Shown: positions 1 through 11,700, counted from the first letter of the stretch. The stretch is DNA of 64,000 nucleotides from Pseudocitrobacter corydidari (GCF_021172065.1 NZ_CP087880.1:3014583-3078582), one strand, 5' to 3'. Numbers and translations: made by a program. Notes: generated by a model from the letters alone, not told the origin.

Positions 1-952
1 TGCGCTGACCGCGCAGCTTGAAGGAACCGACCTGCAAAATCACCGACAGCGTTTCAACCACAAACACACCGCCCATAATCACCAGCAGGAACTCCTGACG
101 CAGCAGCACGGCGATAATGCCCAGTGCGCCGCCCAGCGCCAGCGAACCGACATCGCCCATAAAGACTTGCGCCGGATAGGTGTTGAACCACAGGAAGCCC
201 AGCCCTGCCCCGACAATCGCGGTGCAGACGATAACCAGCTCCCCCGCATGCCGCAGATACGGAATATGCAGATAGTTAGCGAAGTTCATGTTACCGGTCG
301 CCCAGGCGACCAGCGCAAAACCACCGGCGACGAAGACGGTTGGCATAATCGCTAAACCATCCAGACCATCGGTCAGGTTCACCGCGTTACCGGTGCCCAC
401 TACCACGAAATAGGCCAGCAGAATGTAGAACAGCCCCAGCTGCGGCATCACGTCTTTAAAGAACGGCACCACCAGCTGCGTGGCGGGCGTATCTTTACCC
501 GCCAGATACAGCGCGAACGCCACGCCCAGCGCAATCACCGACATCCAGAAATATTTCCAGCGCGCGATCAGGCCCTTGGTGTCCTTACGGACAACTTTGC
601 GATAGTCATCGACAAAACCAATAATGCCGTAGCCGACCAGCACCACCAGCACGCACCAGACGTACGGGTTAGACGGATAAGCCCACAGCAACACGGAAAC
701 CACAATCGCGGTGAGGATCATGATCCCGCCCATTGTCGGCGTACCGCGTTTACTGAAGTGCGATTCCGGGCCGTCGTTACGCACAACCTGGCCGAAGGAG
801 AGTTTCTGCAAATGGGCGATCATGCGCGGGCCCATCCACAATGAGATGAACAGCGCGGTCAGCAGGCTGACAATGGCGCGAAACGTCAGATAGGAAAAGA
901 CGTTAAAGCCGGAATAATATTTGACCAAATGTTCGGCCAGCCAAACTAACAT
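1..952 (-). CDS. mraY: Phospho-MurNAc-pentapeptide transferase MraY (3' end outside window)
   Basis: Integral membrane enzyme that transfers phospho-MurNAc-pentapeptide from UDP to undecaprenyl phosphate, making lipid I. The ATG is at 952 and the protein begins [13 protein letters not shown]. About 317 of the usual 360 residues are present; the C-terminus lies beyond base 1. The catalytic motifs are visible in order: [17 protein letters not shown] and MGDVGS. Many hydrophobic segments alternate along the protein, as expected for about ten membrane helices. It overlaps the end of murF by 7 bases, so it is the last gene seen of the dcw operon. Identity is certain; only the missing end is unseen. 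Confidence 0.97.
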   Translation of the reverse strand, partial: MLVWLAEHLVKYYSGFNVFSYLTFRAIVSLLTALFISLWMGPRMIAHLQKLSFGQVVRNDGPESHFSKRGTPTMGGIMILTAIVVSVLLWAYPSNPYVWCVLVVLVGYGIIGFVDDYRKVVRKDTKGLIARWKYFWMSVIALGVAFALYLAGKDTPATQLVVPFFKDVMPQLGLFYILLAYFVVVGTGNAVNLTDGLDGLAIMPTVFVAGGFALVAWATGNMNFANYLHIPYLRHAGELVIVCTAIVGAGLGFLWFNTYPAQVFMGDVGSLALGGALGIIAVLLRQEFLLVIMGGVFVVETLSVILQVGSFKLRGQR

Positions 953-2304
953 GTCCCGTTCTCCTGTAATGCGCGTACTACCTCTTCCATGGCGGCACTA
1001 CGTGATCCTTTCACCAGAATGGTGAGGGTTTGCTGTTCATTAATGAGCGTTTTAAGACGCGCAATGGCTGCTGCTTTGTCAGTGAAATGCTCGCCGACGC
1101 CGCTGGCAGAACTGATTGCCTGACTTAATTTACCAACGCTTAAGACTTTATCGATGCCCGCCGTTTTCGCAGCTTCGCCAACCTGAATGTGGCAGGCTTC
1201 GCTTTCCGCACCCAGTTCGGCCATATCGCCAACCACCAGCACGCGATAACCCGGCATCTCTTCGAGCACCTGCACCGCGGCGGTCATCGAACCGACGTTG
1301 GCGTTATAGGAGTCGTCGAGCAGCAGTTGGGTGTCGCTCAGGTGAATCGGGAACAAACGCCCCGGAACGGAGGTCAGCTTCGCCAGCCCGGCTTTCACCG
1401 CGTTTAAGTCTGCACCCACCGCCATCGCCAGTGCCGTCGCGGCCAGCGCGTTAGCAATGTTGTGGCGACCCGGCAGCGGCAGCAGTACGTCTACGTCGCC
1501 GGTTGGCGTTTGCAGCGTAAATTCGGTGCCGTGGCTGGTAACGTGAATATTGGTCGCGGTGAAATCGCTGTTCGCCGCATTCGGCGAGAAGCGCCACACT
1601 TTGCGCGAGCCAATAATCGCTTGCCAGTTCAGCCAGTCGTTGTTATCGGCATTCAGGATAGCGATGCCGTTAACCGGCAGGCCGGTGAAAATCTCACCTT
1701 TGGCTTTTGCCACGCCCGCAAGCGATCCGAACCCTTCCAGATGCGCCGCCGCGAGATTGTTCACCAGCGCCGCTTCCGGGCGAGTCAGGCTCACCGTCCA
1801 GGCGATTTCGCCCTGATGGTTGGCACCCAGTTCAATCACCGCGAATTCGTGTTCTTTCGTCAGGCGCAGTAATGTCATCGGCACGCCGATGTCATTATTG
1901 AGATTGCCTGCGGTATACAGCGTGTTGCCGCACTGGCCGAGAATGGCGGCGGTCATCTCTTTTACAGACGTTTTGCCGGAGGAGCCGGTCAGCGCGACAA
2001 CGCGCGTTGGCACCTGCTGGCGTACCCATGCCGCCAGTTCACCAAACGCCAGACGGGTATCTTTCACCACCAGTTGCGGCAGATCGATATCCAGTTTACG
2101 GCTGACTAACAGCGCGCCCGCCCCACCCTCTTTCGCTTTTTCGACGAAATCGTGGGCGTCAAAACGCTCGCCTTTCAGGGCCACAAACAGGCAGCCCGGC
2201 GTTAATTTGCGCGTATCGGTGGTGACATCGTCGATACGCAGATCAGAACCGTTCAGTTCACCGTGCAGGATGCCAGCCAGTTCGCTAAGCGTTACGCTAA
2301 TCAT
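946..2304 (-). CDS. murF: UDP-MurNAc-tripeptide--D-Ala-D-Ala ligase MurF
   Basis: Cytoplasmic ATP-dependent ligase that adds D-Ala-D-Ala to UDP-MurNAc-tripeptide, the last soluble step of peptidoglycan precursor synthesis. At 452 aa it has the normal length. The Mur-ligase ATP loop GSSGKTS is at about residues 107-113, after an N-terminal UMP-binding domain; the C-terminal domain carries the [11 protein letters not shown] stretch. Its ATG overlaps the end of murE by 4 bases and its stop overlaps mraY by 7 bases, the tight packing typical of this operon. Nothing unusual is seen. Confidence 0.98.
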   Translation of the reverse strand: MISVTLSELAGILHGELNGSDLRIDDVTTDTRKLTPGCLFVALKGERFDAHDFVEKAKEGGAGALLVSRKLDIDLPQLVVKDTRLAFGELAAWVRQQVPTRVVALTGSSGKTSVKEMTAAILGQCGNTLYTAGNLNNDIGVPMTLLRLTKEHEFAVIELGANHQGEIAWTVSLTRPEAALVNNLAAAHLEGFGSLAGVAKAKGEIFTGLPVNGIAILNADNNDWLNWQAIIGSRKVWRFSPNAANSDFTATNIHVTSHGTEFTLQTPTGDVDVLLPLPGRHNIANALAATALAMAVGADLNAVKAGLAKLTSVPGRLFPIHLSDTQLLLDDSYNANVGSMTAAVQVLEEMPGYRVLVVGDMAELGAESEACHIQVGEAAKTAGIDKVLSVGKLSQAISSASGVGEHFTDKAAAIARLKTLINEQQTLTILVKGSRSAAMEEVVRALQENGTC

Positions 2305-3788
2305 GCGATCACTCCCAGCAGACGCGCTGCGGTTACACGGTCGGAATAGTCGAGACGTTGAGTGCCGACAATTTGATAATCTTCATGACCTTTACCAGCC
2401 AGCAGCACCAGGTCATCAGGCTTCGCCTGCATGATGGCGTTAGTGACCGCTTGCGCACGTCCTTCCACCACTTTGGCGTGGCCGGCGTCAAGCATGCCCG
2501 CCAGAATGTCGTTGATGATGGCACGCGGCTCTTCGGTACGCGGGTTGTCATCGGTGACCACGGCGATATCGGCAAACTGCTCGGCAATCGCGCCCATCAG
2601 CGGACGTTTACCTTTATCGCGGTCACCGCCGCAACCAAAGACGCACCACAGTTTGCCCGCGCAGTGCAGACGCGCCGCTTCGAGCGCTTTTTCCAGCGCA
2701 TCCGGCGTGTGCGCGTAATCGACAACCACCGTCGGTTTACCCGGCGCGCTGAACACTTCCATACGGCCGCAAACCGGTTGCAGGCTGGAAGCGGTTTTCA
2801 GCAGATCCGCCAGCGGATAACCGAGCGCCAGCAGCGTGGCCAGCGCCAGTAACAGGTTGCTGACGTTGAACGCGCCCATCAGGCGGCTTTCGATTTCGCC
2901 GTCACCCCAGGTCGAGCTGAAACGGATGGTTGCGCCGCTGTCGTGATAGTTCACCTCGGTCGCTTTTAACCAGCGCCCGTGGCAGTTCGGATTGATGTGA
3001 TCTTCCATCGACACTGCAACCGCGTCCGGCAATCTTGCCAGCCAGCGGCGACCCACTTCGTCATCGGCGTTAACAATCGCCTGACCACAGTGGTGCGTGG
3101 AGTAAAGCAGCCATTTAGCTGCTTCGTAATGTTCCATATCACCATGATAATCAAGGTGATCGCGGCTCAGGTTGGTAAACACGGAAGCCACAAATTTCAG
3201 TGCCGCCACGCGGTGCTGTACCAGCCCGTGAGAAGAGACTTCCATTGCCGCCAGCGTCGCGCCCTGGTCTGCCAGGCCGGACAGCACGTGCTGAACATCA
3301 ACCGCTGAACCGGTGGTATTTTCTGTTGGGATCACTTTACCCAGCAGGCCGTTACCGACCGTGCCCATCACCGCGCTGGTTTCGCCCAGCAGTTGCCCCC
3401 ACTGTGCGAGCAGTTGGGTGGTGGTGGTTTTACCGTTGGTGCCGGTCACGCCCACGAGGCGCAAACGGTCTGACGGTTCATGGTAAAAGCGCCCGGCCAG
3501 TGCCGATAAGCGCTCCGTCAACTGGCTGAGGTAAATAACCGGGACGCCGTGCATTTCACGGATTTCGCCATCGGTCGCTTCATCTTTTGCCTCGGCTATA
3601 ATGGCAGCTACACCTTGCGCAATTGCCTGCGGGATATAACGACGCCCGTCCGCCTGATGACCAACCACCGCTACGAAGAGATCGCCCGATGCAGCCACAC
3701 GGCTGTCGAGTGTCATCTCTCGCAGTGCTCGCTCCGGCGCATTTGGCACCCACGGAGCGAGAAGGTCGCGCAAATTACGATCTGCCAC
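2301..3788 (-). CDS. murE: UDP-MurNAc-L-Ala-D-Glu--meso-DAP ligase MurE
   Basis: Adds meso-diaminopimelate to UDP-MurNAc-L-Ala-D-Glu. The 495 aa length matches E. coli. The ATP loop [12 protein letters not shown] lies at about residues 113-124, and the DNPRTEEP motif that marks meso-DAP (not lysine) specificity is present in the C-terminal third. It overlaps ftsI upstream by 14 bases and murF downstream by 4 bases, so translation is probably coupled along the operon. An orthologue beyond reasonable doubt. Confidence 0.98.
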   Translation of the reverse strand: MADRNLRDLLAPWVPNAPERALREMTLDSRVAASGDLFVAVVGHQADGRRYIPQAIAQGVAAIIAEAKDEATDGEIREMHGVPVIYLSQLTERLSALAGRFYHEPSDRLRLVGVTGTNGKTTTTQLLAQWGQLLGETSAVMGTVGNGLLGKVIPTENTTGSAVDVQHVLSGLADQGATLAAMEVSSHGLVQHRVAALKFVASVFTNLSRDHLDYHGDMEHYEAAKWLLYSTHHCGQAIVNADDEVGRRWLARLPDAVAVSMEDHINPNCHGRWLKATEVNYHDSGATIRFSSTWGDGEIESRLMGAFNVSNLLLALATLLALGYPLADLLKTASSLQPVCGRMEVFSAPGKPTVVVDYAHTPDALEKALEAARLHCAGKLWCVFGCGGDRDKGKRPLMGAIAEQFADIAVVTDDNPRTEEPRAIINDILAGMLDAGHAKVVEGRAQAVTNAIMQAKPDDLVLLAGKGHEDYQIVGTQRLDYSDRVTAARLLGVIA

Positions 3789-5541
3789 CTGTTCCCTCGC
3801 CTTGATTAATCACAAATTCACTTTTTTCGCCCGTTGCCAGCGCATCCGGCTCGATGTTCATGGTGCGCAGAACGCCGCCCATGATGGCACCGAAGACCGG
3901 CGCGGAAACGGCGCCGCCGTAGTATTTACCTGCCTGCGGGTCGTTGATGACCACCACCAGCGCAAAACGCGGCTGGCTGGCTGGCGCAACGCCCGCGGTG
4001 TAAGCAATATATTTATTGATGTAACGCCCGTCTGGCCCCACTTTTTTCGCCGTACCGGTTTTGATGGCGATGCGATAGCCTTTGATCGCCGCTTTCACGC
4101 CGCCGCCGCCAGGCAGCGCCACGCTTTCCATCATGTGAACCACGGTACGTACGATGGATTCCGGGAAGATACGTTCGCCTGGAACCGGAGGGTCAACTTT
4201 GGTTATCGACAGCGGACGGTAAACCCCGTAGCTGCCTATCGTTGCGTAGACTCGCGCTAACTGTAACGGCGTTACCATTAGCCCGTAGCCGAAAGAGAAG
4301 GTGGCCCTCTCTATGTCAGACCACCGTTGTTTTTGAGGATATAAGCCACTGCGTTCTCCGACCAACCCCAAATTGGTCGCTTTTCCCAATCCAAAACGTG
4401 AGTAAGTCTCTACTAACGCTGAGGACGGCATCGCTAACGCCAGCTTGGAAACACCGACGTTACTCGACTTCTGTAGTACCCCGGTCAGGGTCAATTCGCT
4501 GTAGCGCGCCACGTCTTTAATTTCGTGGCCGTTAATACGGTAAGGAATAGTATTCAGCACGGTATTTTCACGCACCACGCCGCGCTGCAACGCGGTCATC
4601 ACCACCATCGGTTTAACCGTTGAACCCGGTTCAAACACGTCGGTGATGGCGCGGTTACGCATGGTGTCTTTGGCCGTGCCGGAGAAGTTGTTTGGGTTAT
4701 AAGACGGGCTGTTCGCCATCGCCAGCACTTCGCCGGTGTTCACATCCACCAGCACTGCGCTGCCCGATTCCGCTTTGTTAAACGCCACGGCGTTGTTCAG
4801 TTCGCGGTACACCAGCGCCTGTAAACGCTCATCGATGCTCAGCGCAAGGTTGTGCGCCGCCTGGCTGTCCGTTGAGGAGATATCCTCGATAACGCGACCG
4901 TAGCGATCTTTACGCACGATACGTTCGCCCGGTTGCCCGGTGAGCCATTTATCAAAGCTCTTCTCGACGCCTTCGATCCCCTGGCTATCGACGTTAGTGA
5001 AGCCAATGAGATGAGAGGTAACTTCGCCCGACGGATAGTAACGGCGCGACTCTTCACGCAGATGAATGCCCGGCAGTTTGAGTTTTTTGATGTAGTCCGC
5101 CATGTCAGGGTTAACCTGGCGAGCAAGGTAGATAAAGCGCCCTTTCGGGTTCGCATTGATACGATTTGCCAGCTGATCCAGCGGCAGATTCAGCGCGGTA
5201 GAGAGCGCGTTCCAGCGATCGCCGACGCTCACGCCGCCCGCATCATGCACTTCTTTCGGGTCGGCCCAGATGGCTTTTACCGGTACACTTACCGCCAGCG
5301 GGCGGCCAGAGCGGTCGGTGATCATCCCGCGAGAAGTTGACACTTCCTGAACGCGCAGGGAACGCATATCGCCCTGACGCACCAGCATATCCGGATTGAT
5401 TATCTGCAACCAGGCCACGCGGCCCAGCAGGAAGCCGAGAGCCACCAGAATACAGCCGCACAGCAACGCAAAACGCCAACTGATAAAGTTGGCCTGTTCT
5501 TCCTGACGTTTTGGTTTAAGCGTCTTTCCCGCTGCTTTCAT
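3775..5541 (-). CDS. ftsI: Septal peptidoglycan transpeptidase PBP3 (FtsI)
   Basis: Essential division transpeptidase that cross-links septal peptidoglycan and works with FtsW and FtsQLB. The protein is 588 aa, the same as E. coli. A short cytoplasmic stretch is followed by one membrane anchor at about residues 24-42, then the pedestal domain and the transpeptidase domain. The three penicillin-binding motifs are intact: STVK (serine near 307), SSN (near 359) and KTGTAKK (near 494). I see no insertion near residue 333 of the type linked to beta-lactam resistance. It lies 15 bases after ftsL and overlaps murE. Confidence 0.98.
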   Translation of the reverse strand: MKAAGKTLKPKRQEEQANFISWRFALLCGCILVALGFLLGRVAWLQIINPDMLVRQGDMRSLRVQEVSTSRGMITDRSGRPLAVSVPVKAIWADPKEVHDAGGVSVGDRWNALSTALNLPLDQLANRINANPKGRFIYLARQVNPDMADYIKKLKLPGIHLREESRRYYPSGEVTSHLIGFTNVDSQGIEGVEKSFDKWLTGQPGERIVRKDRYGRVIEDISSTDSQAAHNLALSIDERLQALVYRELNNAVAFNKAESGSAVLVDVNTGEVLAMANSPSYNPNNFSGTAKDTMRNRAITDVFEPGSTVKPMVVMTALQRGVVRENTVLNTIPYRINGHEIKDVARYSELTLTGVLQKSSNVGVSKLALAMPSSALVETYSRFGLGKATNLGLVGERSGLYPQKQRWSDIERATFSFGYGLMVTPLQLARVYATIGSYGVYRPLSITKVDPPVPGERIFPESIVRTVVHMMESVALPGGGGVKAAIKGYRIAIKTGTAKKVGPDGRYINKYIAYTAGVAPASQPRFALVVVINDPQAGKYYGGAVSAPVFGAIMGGVLRTMNIEPDALATGEKSEFVINQGEGTGGRS

Positions 5542-5556
5542 GCGTTGCGATAATCC

Positions 5557-5922
5557 TTATTTCTGTACAACTATGTTTTCTTTTGACGGATCAACATGTT
5601 GCATTTGCAACTTTTCCGTAGCGATACGCTCAACCCGGCTATGATCGCCGAGGGCGTTCTCTTCTAAAATCAGGTTGCGCCATTCGATATCCAGCGCATC
5701 ACGTTCCAGCACCAGCTGCTCGCGTTGGGCGGTTAACAGACGGGTATGGTGCGCCGTCGTCACCACGGTGACAGCCGTAACAATGATGCAAATGAACAGG
5801 CAGAGTGGCAGCTTCCCAAACCGCAAAAGATCGTCTCCGATAACGCCAGGCAAGGCATGGCGCTCGTTACTTCCAATCGATCCCTTAACTTTGCTTAGGG
5901 CTTCTGTCACTCTGCTGATCAT
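5557..5922 (-). CDS. ftsL: Cell division protein FtsL
   Basis: Small bitopic membrane protein of the FtsQLB complex that activates septal synthesis by FtsWI. The 121 aa length equals E. coli FtsL. The cytoplasmic N-terminus of about 35 residues is followed by one membrane helix ([20 protein letters not shown]) and a periplasmic coiled-coil-like segment rich in leucine, glutamate and arginine. It starts within the last codons of rsmH (4-base overlap) and ends 15 bases before ftsI. Confidence 0.97.
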   Translation of the reverse strand: MISRVTEALSKVKGSIGSNERHALPGVIGDDLLRFGKLPLCLFICIIVTAVTVVTTAHHTRLLTAQREQLVLERDALDIEWRNLILEENALGDHSRVERIATEKLQMQHVDPSKENIVVQK

Positions 5923-6860
5923 GCGTTCGTCCTCTCTGCGATACGCAGCACTGAACTACGGGCACGTGGATTTTCAGCCACTTCTTCTTCGCCCGGCATC
6001 AACTTGCCTAGCGCTCGTAAATGACGGCCACCCAGCTTCCTGAGTTGCTCTTCAGTCATCGGTAACCCTGCCGGAACCTGCGGACCGCGGCTTTGCTCAC
6101 GCATAAAGCGTTTTACAATACGGTCTTCCAGCGAGTGGAAACTGATAACCGACAGCCGCCCACCCGGGGCCAGCACGTCGATCGAGCCTTTTAGCGCCTG
6201 CTCTATCTCCTCCAGTTCACTGTTCACCCAGATGCGCACCGCCTGGAAGGTACGGGTCGCGGGATGTTTGAATTTGTCTTTCACCGGCATCGCCACCGCC
6301 ACCACTTCCGCCAACTCTTTGGTGCGGGTCATGGGCTCAATGCGATTACGCTCAACGATGGCGCGGGCAATACGTTTACCGAAGCGTTCTTCACCGTAGG
6401 TTTTAATCACCCAGGCGATATCCGCTTCATCTGCCGTTTGCAGCCATTCGGCGGCAGACTGGCCGCGCGTCGGGTCCATACGCATATCCAGCGGCCCGTC
6501 GCGCATGAAAGAGAAGCCGCGTTCAGCATCGTCAAGCTGTGGTGAAGAGACACCAAGATCGAGCAGAATGCCGTCGATCTTGCCTGTAAGTTCGCGCTCA
6601 CTAACATAGTCAGCCAATGCGGAGAAAGGACCATGAATGATGGAGAAGCGAGGATCATCAATGGTGTTTGCTACGGCAATAGCCTGCGGGTCGCGATCGA
6701 TAGCCAGCAGTCGCCCCTGCTCGCCAAGCTGCGAGAGGATAAGACGCGAGTGGCCACCGCGACCAAAAGTACCATCGATGTAGATACCATCCGGGCGAAT
6801 ATTCAGGCCGTTGACGGCTTCGTCCAGCAGTACCGTTTTATGTTTAAAAGTTTCCATCAT
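5919..6860 (-). CDS. rsmH: 16S rRNA m4C1402 methyltransferase RsmH (MraW)
   Basis: SAM-dependent enzyme that N4-methylates C1402 in the P-site region of 16S rRNA. I chose the ATG at 6860 because the protein then starts [16 protein letters not shown] and is 313 aa, as in E. coli; the longer reading runs into mraZ. The SAM-binding segment [12 protein letters not shown] lies near residues 28-39 and the [13 protein letters not shown] motif near the C-terminal third. It begins one base after the mraZ stop and overlaps ftsL by 4 bases. Confidence 0.97.
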   Translation of the reverse strand: MMETFKHKTVLLDEAVNGLNIRPDGIYIDGTFGRGGHSRLILSQLGEQGRLLAIDRDPQAIAVANTIDDPRFSIIHGPFSALADYVSERELTGKIDGILLDLGVSSPQLDDAERGFSFMRDGPLDMRMDPTRGQSAAEWLQTADEADIAWVIKTYGEERFGKRIARAIVERNRIEPMTRTKELAEVVAVAMPVKDKFKHPATRTFQAVRIWVNSELEEIEQALKGSIDVLAPGGRLSVISFHSLEDRIVKRFMREQSRGPQVPAGLPMTEEQLRKLGGRHLRALGKLMPGEEEVAENPRARSSVLRIAERTNA

Positions 6861-6861
6861 T

Positions 6862-7320
6862 TTATAAGGACAAATCCTGCAACCGTTCCGAAAGCGCGTC
6901 TGAAGCGGTTTGCTCAGCGTCGATATCTTCCCTGACCCGTTGATACCAGGTCGTTTCATCCCACAGTTCAAACTTGTTGAACTGCCCAACCAGCATCACT
7001 TCTTTTGTCAATCCGGCATGTTGCCGTAAAACCGGTGCGATCAAGAGTCGCCCCGCGTTATCCATTTGGCATTCGCTGGCATGCCCTAACAACAACCGCT
7101 GTACGCGGCGTTCTGCGGGATTCATGCTCGACAAACGCGAGAGTTTTTGCTCGATGATTTCCCATTCGGGCAGGGGGTAAAGCAGCAGGCATGGGTGATG
7201 GATGTCAATGGTGCACACCATTTGACCGGTAGCGTTCTCAATCAGCGTATCCCGATACCGGGTAGGGACGGCTAAACGCCCCTTGCTGTCGAGATTAACT
7301 AACGTTGCCCCCCGGAACAT
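6862..7320 (-). CDS. mraZ: Transcriptional regulator MraZ of the dcw cluster
   Basis: DNA-binding protein of the AbrB-like fold that represses its own operon. The ATG at 7320 gives [19 protein letters not shown] and the standard 152 aa; an AAGGGGTGA ribosome-binding region sits just upstream, and the longer frame lacks support. Two MraZ repeats are visible, each with a DXXGR-like core: DSKGRLAVP near residues 11-19 and [10 protein letters not shown] in the second half. First gene of the dcw operon; its promoter and operator lie at 7339-7401. Confidence 0.97.
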   Translation of the reverse strand: MFRGATLVNLDSKGRLAVPTRYRDTLIENATGQMVCTIDIHHPCLLLYPLPEWEIIEQKLSRLSSMNPAERRVQRLLLGHASECQMDNAGRLLIAPVLRQHAGLTKEVMLVGQFNKFELWDETTWYQRVREDIDAEQTASDALSERLQDLSL

Positions 7321-7338
7321 GCCAGCTTCACCCCTTCT

Positions 7339-7363
7339 CGCCACTTTAACCCACAAATTCCCA
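7339..7363 (-). promoter_or_regulatory. MraZ operator: three TGGNN repeats at 10-bp spacing
   Basis: On the minus strand, TGGGA, TGGGT and TGGCG follow each other with 5-base gaps, so the repeats fall on one face of the helix. MraZ of E. coli is known to bind TGGGN repeats of this spacing between the promoter and mraZ. The position, 8 bases past the -10 element, fits repression of the dcw promoter. Confidence 0.8.
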
Positions 7364-7371
7364 CCTGAAGG

Positions 7372-7401
7372 AGTTTACGGAGCAGAGGAAAAGCTTGTCA
7401 A
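7372..7401 (-). promoter_or_regulatory. dcw (mra) promoter
   Basis: A consensus -35 TTGACA (7396-7401) is separated by 18 bases from TAAACT (7372-7377) on the minus strand, about 50 bases before mraZ. This matches the E. coli Pmra promoter in sequence and position. It would drive mraZ, rsmH, ftsL, ftsI, murE, murF and mraY. Confidence 0.8.
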
Positions 7402-7911
7402 GCCAGCATCTATGCCAACGGAGCTTAAAAACCCACTCTTTGCGGCCATTAATAGCCCCGATTAAATTCCGTACTACTGTCGAGGCAAATTAACGTCATG
7501 AATATGTGTAAGAAAAAAACTCAACAGATTCGTAACATTTTACGGTCACTAAATATCGTCAATAGAATATATAAAGTGTCAGTTTGCGACGCGAGCGGCA
7601 TTTTAGGACATTCTGATGTTCGTTAACAGCCCTTGTTATGTCCGTTATCGGTATTTAAAAGGCTTGTCTGGCGCGGCGCGGAGGGCTGTCTTAAGAAGTG
7701 GCTGTTATTTCAGCATTCGTCGTTATGAATGTAACAAAATAATTCATAATTGAGTTAATTTTACTTTCCATTTACTTAATTGACGACGTATCAAACGGAT
7801 AATGCGGTAAATGAAATAAGAACCTTAAAAAAATGAGGATTATTCTGAATAATATAAGGCAGCTAATGATCTGGCGATAAAGACAATATAAATGCTCTAT
7901 CGCCAGCAGGC
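7402..7911. other. Intergenic region between mraZ and cra, no gene seen
   Basis: About 510 bases, AT-rich in the right half, without a convincing ORF, repeat or RNA. The only structure noted is an inverted repeat next to the cra stop (7871-7906). Confidence 0.6.
7871..7906 (-). terminator. Inverted repeat just after cra
   Basis: CTGGCGATA and TATCGCCAG form a 9-bp perfect stem with an 18-base AT-rich loop, starting 6 bases after the cra stop codon. No strong U-run follows on the cra side, so it may protect the mRNA 3' end or act as a weak terminator. Confidence 0.4.
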
Positions 7912-8916
7912 TTAACGACGGCTCAGACTGCCCCGACGGTAAAGATTACGACGAATGCGGCTCAGGCCTGGCTTCGGTTTGCGCGGTTCATCGAGACTCG
8001 CCAGCACAATTTCCAGCACCCGCTCGGCCACATCGCGGTGACGCTGCGCCACGGCAAGCACCGGGCACTGCAGGAAATCGAGCAGTTCATTATCGCCGAA
8101 GGTGGCAATCGCCAGCTCTGAAGGCAGCTTCCCTTCGCGGCGCAGCGTCACGTCCATCACGCCCTGCAACAAGGCAAATGACGTCGTGAACAGCGCATCC
8201 GGCATAGGATGGGTTTCCAGCCATTTTTCAAACAGCACGGCAGCCGCTTCGCGCTCATAGCTGTTGGCGTAGAGGTAGTGAACTTCGCGAGGGTCATCTT
8301 TCCACGCGGTACGGAAGCCCTGTTCACGCAGGAAGCTCACGGAGAGTTCCGGTAACGCACCTAAATAGAGGACCGTTTCTGCCGGGAACTTACGTAGCTC
8401 TTCCGCCAGCATTTCGGCATCGTCCTGATCGGCCCCGACGACGCTGGTGAAATGTTCGCGATCCAGCGCGCGGTCCAGTGCGACGATGGGGAATGAATCA
8501 TTCGCCCAACGCTGATAGAAAGGATGTTCCGGCGGCAGAGACGTGGAAACGATGATGGCATCGACCTGGCGTTGCAGCAGATGCTCAATACAGCGCATCT
8601 CGTTGTCGGGCTGATCTTCCGAACAGGCGATCAACAGCTGATACCCACGCTGACGCGCCTGGCGTTCAAGATAGTTCGCAATACGGGTATAGCTGGTGTT
8701 TTCCAGGTCAGGGATCACCAACCCGATGGAACGCGTGCGTCCCGCACGTAACCCGGCAGCGACGGCGTTAGGATGGTAGTTATGCTCGCGCACCACGGCC
8801 ATCACTTTTTCGACTGTTTTATCGCTGACGCGATACTGCTTGGCCTTACCGTTAATCACATAGCTGGCGGTGGTTCGTGACACACCGGCAAGCCGGGCGA
8901 TTTCATCCAGTTTCAC
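7912..8916 (-). CDS. cra: Catabolite repressor/activator Cra (FruR)
   Basis: LacI-family regulator of glycolysis, gluconeogenesis and fructose genes, inactivated by fructose 1-phosphate or fructose 1,6-bisphosphate. The start is GTG at 8916, as in E. coli, preceded by AAGGGG. The 334 aa protein has the helix-turn-helix at residues 1-25 ([20 protein letters not shown]) with a hinge to about residue 60, followed by the periplasmic-binding-protein-like effector domain. It stands alone between ilvH (same strand, behind a strong terminator) and the dcw promoter region. Confidence 0.97.
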   Translation of the reverse strand: MKLDEIARLAGVSRTTASYVINGKAKQYRVSDKTVEKVMAVVREHNYHPNAVAAGLRAGRTRSIGLVIPDLENTSYTRIANYLERQARQRGYQLLIACSEDQPDNEMRCIEHLLQRQVDAIIVSTSLPPEHPFYQRWANDSFPIVALDRALDREHFTSVVGADQDDAEMLAEELRKFPAETVLYLGALPELSVSFLREQGFRTAWKDDPREVHYLYANSYEREAAAVLFEKWLETHPMPDALFTTSFALLQGVMDVTLRREGKLPSELAIATFGDNELLDFLQCPVLAVAQRHRDVAERVLEIVLASLDEPRKPKPGLSRIRRNLYRRGSLSRR

Positions 8917-9042
8917 AATTGCCCCTTGCTTAACTTGTACAATCCATAACCATTGTTAAATTATGGAATAAAATTTATAACATCTAACCGCAGATTCCTG
9001 GCAGCGGCAATAGCTTTTGTTCGCAGTTACTGCCCGTTTCGC

Positions 9043-9070
9043 AAAAAAAAGCCCAACGCGACGCTGGGCT
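9043..9070 (-). terminator. Rho-independent terminator of ilvIH
   Basis: On the minus strand, AGCCCAGCG and CGTTGGGCT pair around a short loop and are followed by eight T. It lies 23 bases after the ilvH stop codon and separates ilvIH from cra. Confidence 0.88.
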
Positions 9071-9093
9071 ACGTAAAACGGATGAGTTCTGCA

Positions 9094-9585
9094 CTAACGC
9101 ATGATCTTATCGCCGCGCGAGAGCCCCACTACGCCCGAGCGCGCCACTTCAACGATTCGGGCAACATCACGCAGCGACGCAAGGAACGCATCCAGCTTGT
9201 CGCTGGTGCCCGCCAGTTGAACGGTATAAATAGAGGGCGTGACGTCGATAATTTGCCCACGGAAGATTTCCGTGTTGCGTTTCACTTCGTCGCGCCCGTA
9301 ACCGCTGGCCTGCACTTTAACCAGCATGATTTCACGCTCAACGTACGCGCCCTGGCCGATTTCATTCACCCGCAGCACATCCACCAGCTTGTGCAGCTGC
9401 TTTTCAATCTGCTCAATGGCTTTGTCATCGCCGACCGTTTGAATGGTCATACGCGAGAGGGTTGGGTCGTCGGTGGGTGCAACGGTCAGGCTCTCAATGT
9501 TGTAGCCACGCTGTGAGAAAAGACCAATTACGCGTGACAGCGCGCCCGATTCGTTTTCCAGCAATACAGATAATATCCGGCGCAT
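9094..9585 (-). CDS. ilvH: Acetolactate synthase III regulatory subunit IlvH
   Basis: Small subunit that activates IlvI and makes it sensitive to valine. The 163 aa length matches E. coli. The N-terminal ACT domain ([19 protein letters not shown], residues 1-75) carries the valine-binding region, and the C-terminal half is the conserved regulatory-subunit domain ending [10 protein letters not shown]. It begins two bases after the ilvI stop, so the two subunits are probably translated together. Confidence 0.97.
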   Translation of the reverse strand: MRRILSVLLENESGALSRVIGLFSQRGYNIESLTVAPTDDPTLSRMTIQTVGDDKAIEQIEKQLHKLVDVLRVNEIGQGAYVEREIMLVKVQASGYGRDEVKRNTEIFRGQIIDVTPSIYTVQLAGTSDKLDAFLASLRDVARIVEVARSGVVGLSRGDKIMR

Positions 9586-9587
9586 AA

Positions 9588-11312
9588 TCAGGTTCTCTCC
9601 GTTTTACTCAACCACATCTCGTCCATTCCGCCACCGCGAATATGCATCGGATAGACATGCTCACTGCCATCAACCGCCACATCGACAAACACCAGACGGT
9701 TGTTGCGCACCTGCTCCAGCGCCTGTGCCAGTTTGCTTTCCAGCTCGTCAGGCGTGGTGATGCGTATTCCCACATGGCCATACGCTTCCGCCAGACGCAC
9801 GAAATCCGGCAACGATTGCATATAGGATTGCGAGTGGCGACCGGAGTAAATCATGTCCTGCCACTGCTTCACCATGCCGAGATAACCGTTATTCAGGTTC
9901 AGCACCAGCACCGGCAGGTTGTACTGCAAGGCGGTGGAGAGTTCCTGAATGTTCATCTGAATACTGCCATCGCCGGTCACGCAGACTACCGTTTCATCCG
10001 GCAGCGCCATTTTCACGCCCAGCGCAGCGGGCAGGCCAAAGCCCATCGTGCCAAGACCGCCGGAGTTGATCCAGCGACGCGGTTTATTGAATGGATAATA
10101 GAGTGCAGCGAACATCTGATGCTGCCCCACGTCGGAGGTTACGTAAGCCTCACCTTCCGTCAGCCGCCAGATCGTTTCGATGACCGCCTGCGGCTTGATT
10201 TGATCGCTGTTTTTGTCGTAGCTAAGGCAGTGACGCGCGCGCCACTGCTCGATTTGTTGCCACCAGTCGCGGATCTCATCCAGCGGCTGCATTGTCTCTT
10301 CTTGATCCAGCAGTTCCAGCATCTGCTCCAGCACCAGCCGCGCATCGCCAACGATCGGAATATCCGCCGCAACGGTTTTCGAGATCGAGGTCGGATCGAT
10401 ATCAATGTGCAGCACGGTGGCATCCGGGCAGTATTTCGCCAGATTATTGGTGGTGCGATCGTCAAAGCGCACGCCAACGGCGAAGATCACATCGGAATTG
10501 TGCATCGTCATGTTGGCTTCATAGGTGCCGTGCATGCCCAACATACCCAGCGCCTGCTGATGCGTTGCCGGGAATGCGCCGAGCCCCATCAGCGATGACG
10601 CCACCGGCAGATTCAGTTTTTCAATCAGCGTGCGTAATTGTTCATGGCACTCGGCGTTAACCGCCCCGCCACCGACGTAAACGACTGGTTTTTTAGCTGC
10701 CACCAGCGTTTGCAGCGCGCGCTTAATTTGCCCTTTGTGCCCGGTGGTGGTCGGGTTATAGGAGCGCATGCTGACCGAATCGGGGTAGTGATACGGCAGC
10801 TTATTCGCCGGGTTGAGAATATCTTTCGGCAGATCCACGACGACCGGGCCAGGGCGACCGCTGGCCGCCAGCCAGAAGGCTTTCTTCAGTACACCCGGAA
10901 TATCTTCCGTCTGCTTCACCAGGAAGCTGTGCTTCACGACCGGGCGGGAGATCCCCACCATGTCGCACTCCTGAAAGGCGTCATAGCCAATCAGCGAGGT
11001 CGCCACCTGACCTGAAAGCACCACCAACGGGATGGAGTCCATATACGCTGTTGCAATACCCGTAATCGCGTTGGTCGCGCCCGGCCCGGATGTCACCAGC
11101 ACCACGCCGACTTCACCGGTCGCGCGCGCAAGGCCATCCGCCATATGCACCGCCGCCTGCTCATGGCGCACCAGCACATGATCGATTCCGCCAACGGTAT
11201 GCAGCGCATCGTAGATATCGAGGACCGCGCCCCCGGGATAGCCAAAGACCTGCTTCACGCCCTGATCGATTAACGACCGGACGACCATCTCGGCGCCAGA
11301 CAACATCTCCAT
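9588..11312 (-). CDS. ilvI: Acetolactate synthase III catalytic subunit IlvI
   Basis: Thiamine-diphosphate enzyme that condenses two pyruvates to acetolactate (valine and leucine) or pyruvate and 2-ketobutyrate (isoleucine). I chose the ATG at 11312, preceded by GGAGG at 6 bases, giving 574 aa starting [14 protein letters not shown] as in E. coli. The catalytic glutamate is in [13 protein letters not shown] near residue 48, and the ThDP motif [13 protein letters not shown] with its closing NN lies near residues 425-455. It forms an operon with ilvH; in E. coli this operon is activated by Lrp. Confidence 0.97.
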   Translation of the reverse strand: MEMLSGAEMVVRSLIDQGVKQVFGYPGGAVLDIYDALHTVGGIDHVLVRHEQAAVHMADGLARATGEVGVVLVTSGPGATNAITGIATAYMDSIPLVVLSGQVATSLIGYDAFQECDMVGISRPVVKHSFLVKQTEDIPGVLKKAFWLAASGRPGPVVVDLPKDILNPANKLPYHYPDSVSMRSYNPTTTGHKGQIKRALQTLVAAKKPVVYVGGGAVNAECHEQLRTLIEKLNLPVASSLMGLGAFPATHQQALGMLGMHGTYEANMTMHNSDVIFAVGVRFDDRTTNNLAKYCPDATVLHIDIDPTSISKTVAADIPIVGDARLVLEQMLELLDQEETMQPLDEIRDWWQQIEQWRARHCLSYDKNSDQIKPQAVIETIWRLTEGEAYVTSDVGQHQMFAALYYPFNKPRRWINSGGLGTMGFGLPAALGVKMALPDETVVCVTGDGSIQMNIQELSTALQYNLPVLVLNLNNGYLGMVKQWQDMIYSGRHSQSYMQSLPDFVRLAEAYGHVGIRITTPDELESKLAQALEQVRNNRLVFVDVAVDGSEHVYPMHIRGGGMDEMWLSKTERT

Positions 11313-11659
11313 GGTTTGCCTCCAGGCTGATATTTTGATGATGGCAGAATTCATTTCCGCGCAATCATGCCGCACGGTCAGCCAACTGACCGCGCATGCT
11401 TATGTAATTACCATAATGAAACAACATAACCGCTCAGCATCAGGCAGGCAATCGGCGTAACTACGGAGTCTTAAAGGGGAAAAAGAAGAAAAGAAAGCAA
11501 ACAACAATAAAGGTGGTGGAATAATTCAACGATAAGAAAAGCGTTTGGCAGATACTCGGAGGAATACGCGTTTCGTAGCAAAACCTCCATTTTTTATCAC
11601 CCGACGACAAATCATCACGGGCAACAACAGAATAAAATTCTTTATTTTTACTTCAGTAC
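11313..11659 (-). promoter_or_regulatory. ilvIH upstream control region (expected Lrp sites)
   Basis: About 350 bases between ilvI and the leuO terminator without a gene. In E. coli the matching stretch holds the ilvIH promoter and several Lrp sites. Lrp boxes are degenerate and I could not assign single ones by eye; the region is AT-rich and ends in a GGAGG ribosome-binding site for ilvI. Confidence 0.5.
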
Positions 11660-11663
11660 AAAA

Positions 11664-11687
11664 TAAACCGGATGCTTTCACATCCGG
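11664..11687 (-). terminator. Terminator after leuO
   Basis: On the minus strand CCGGATG and CATCCGG pair around a 6-base loop, followed by TTTATTTTGT. It lies 13 bases after the leuO stop codon. Confidence 0.75.
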
Positions 11688-11700
11688 CTATTCTTTTGTA

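Noticed and set aside
8998..9082. Possible FruL-like leader peptide before cra (frame containing SRWAFF)
   Set aside because: The only similarity to E. coli FruL comes from the ilvH terminator itself. The frame would need a GTG inside the ilvH stop region, and the rest does not match.
9642..10598. 318-codon open frame on the plus strand
   Set aside because: Antisense shadow of ilvI with the same composition artefact.
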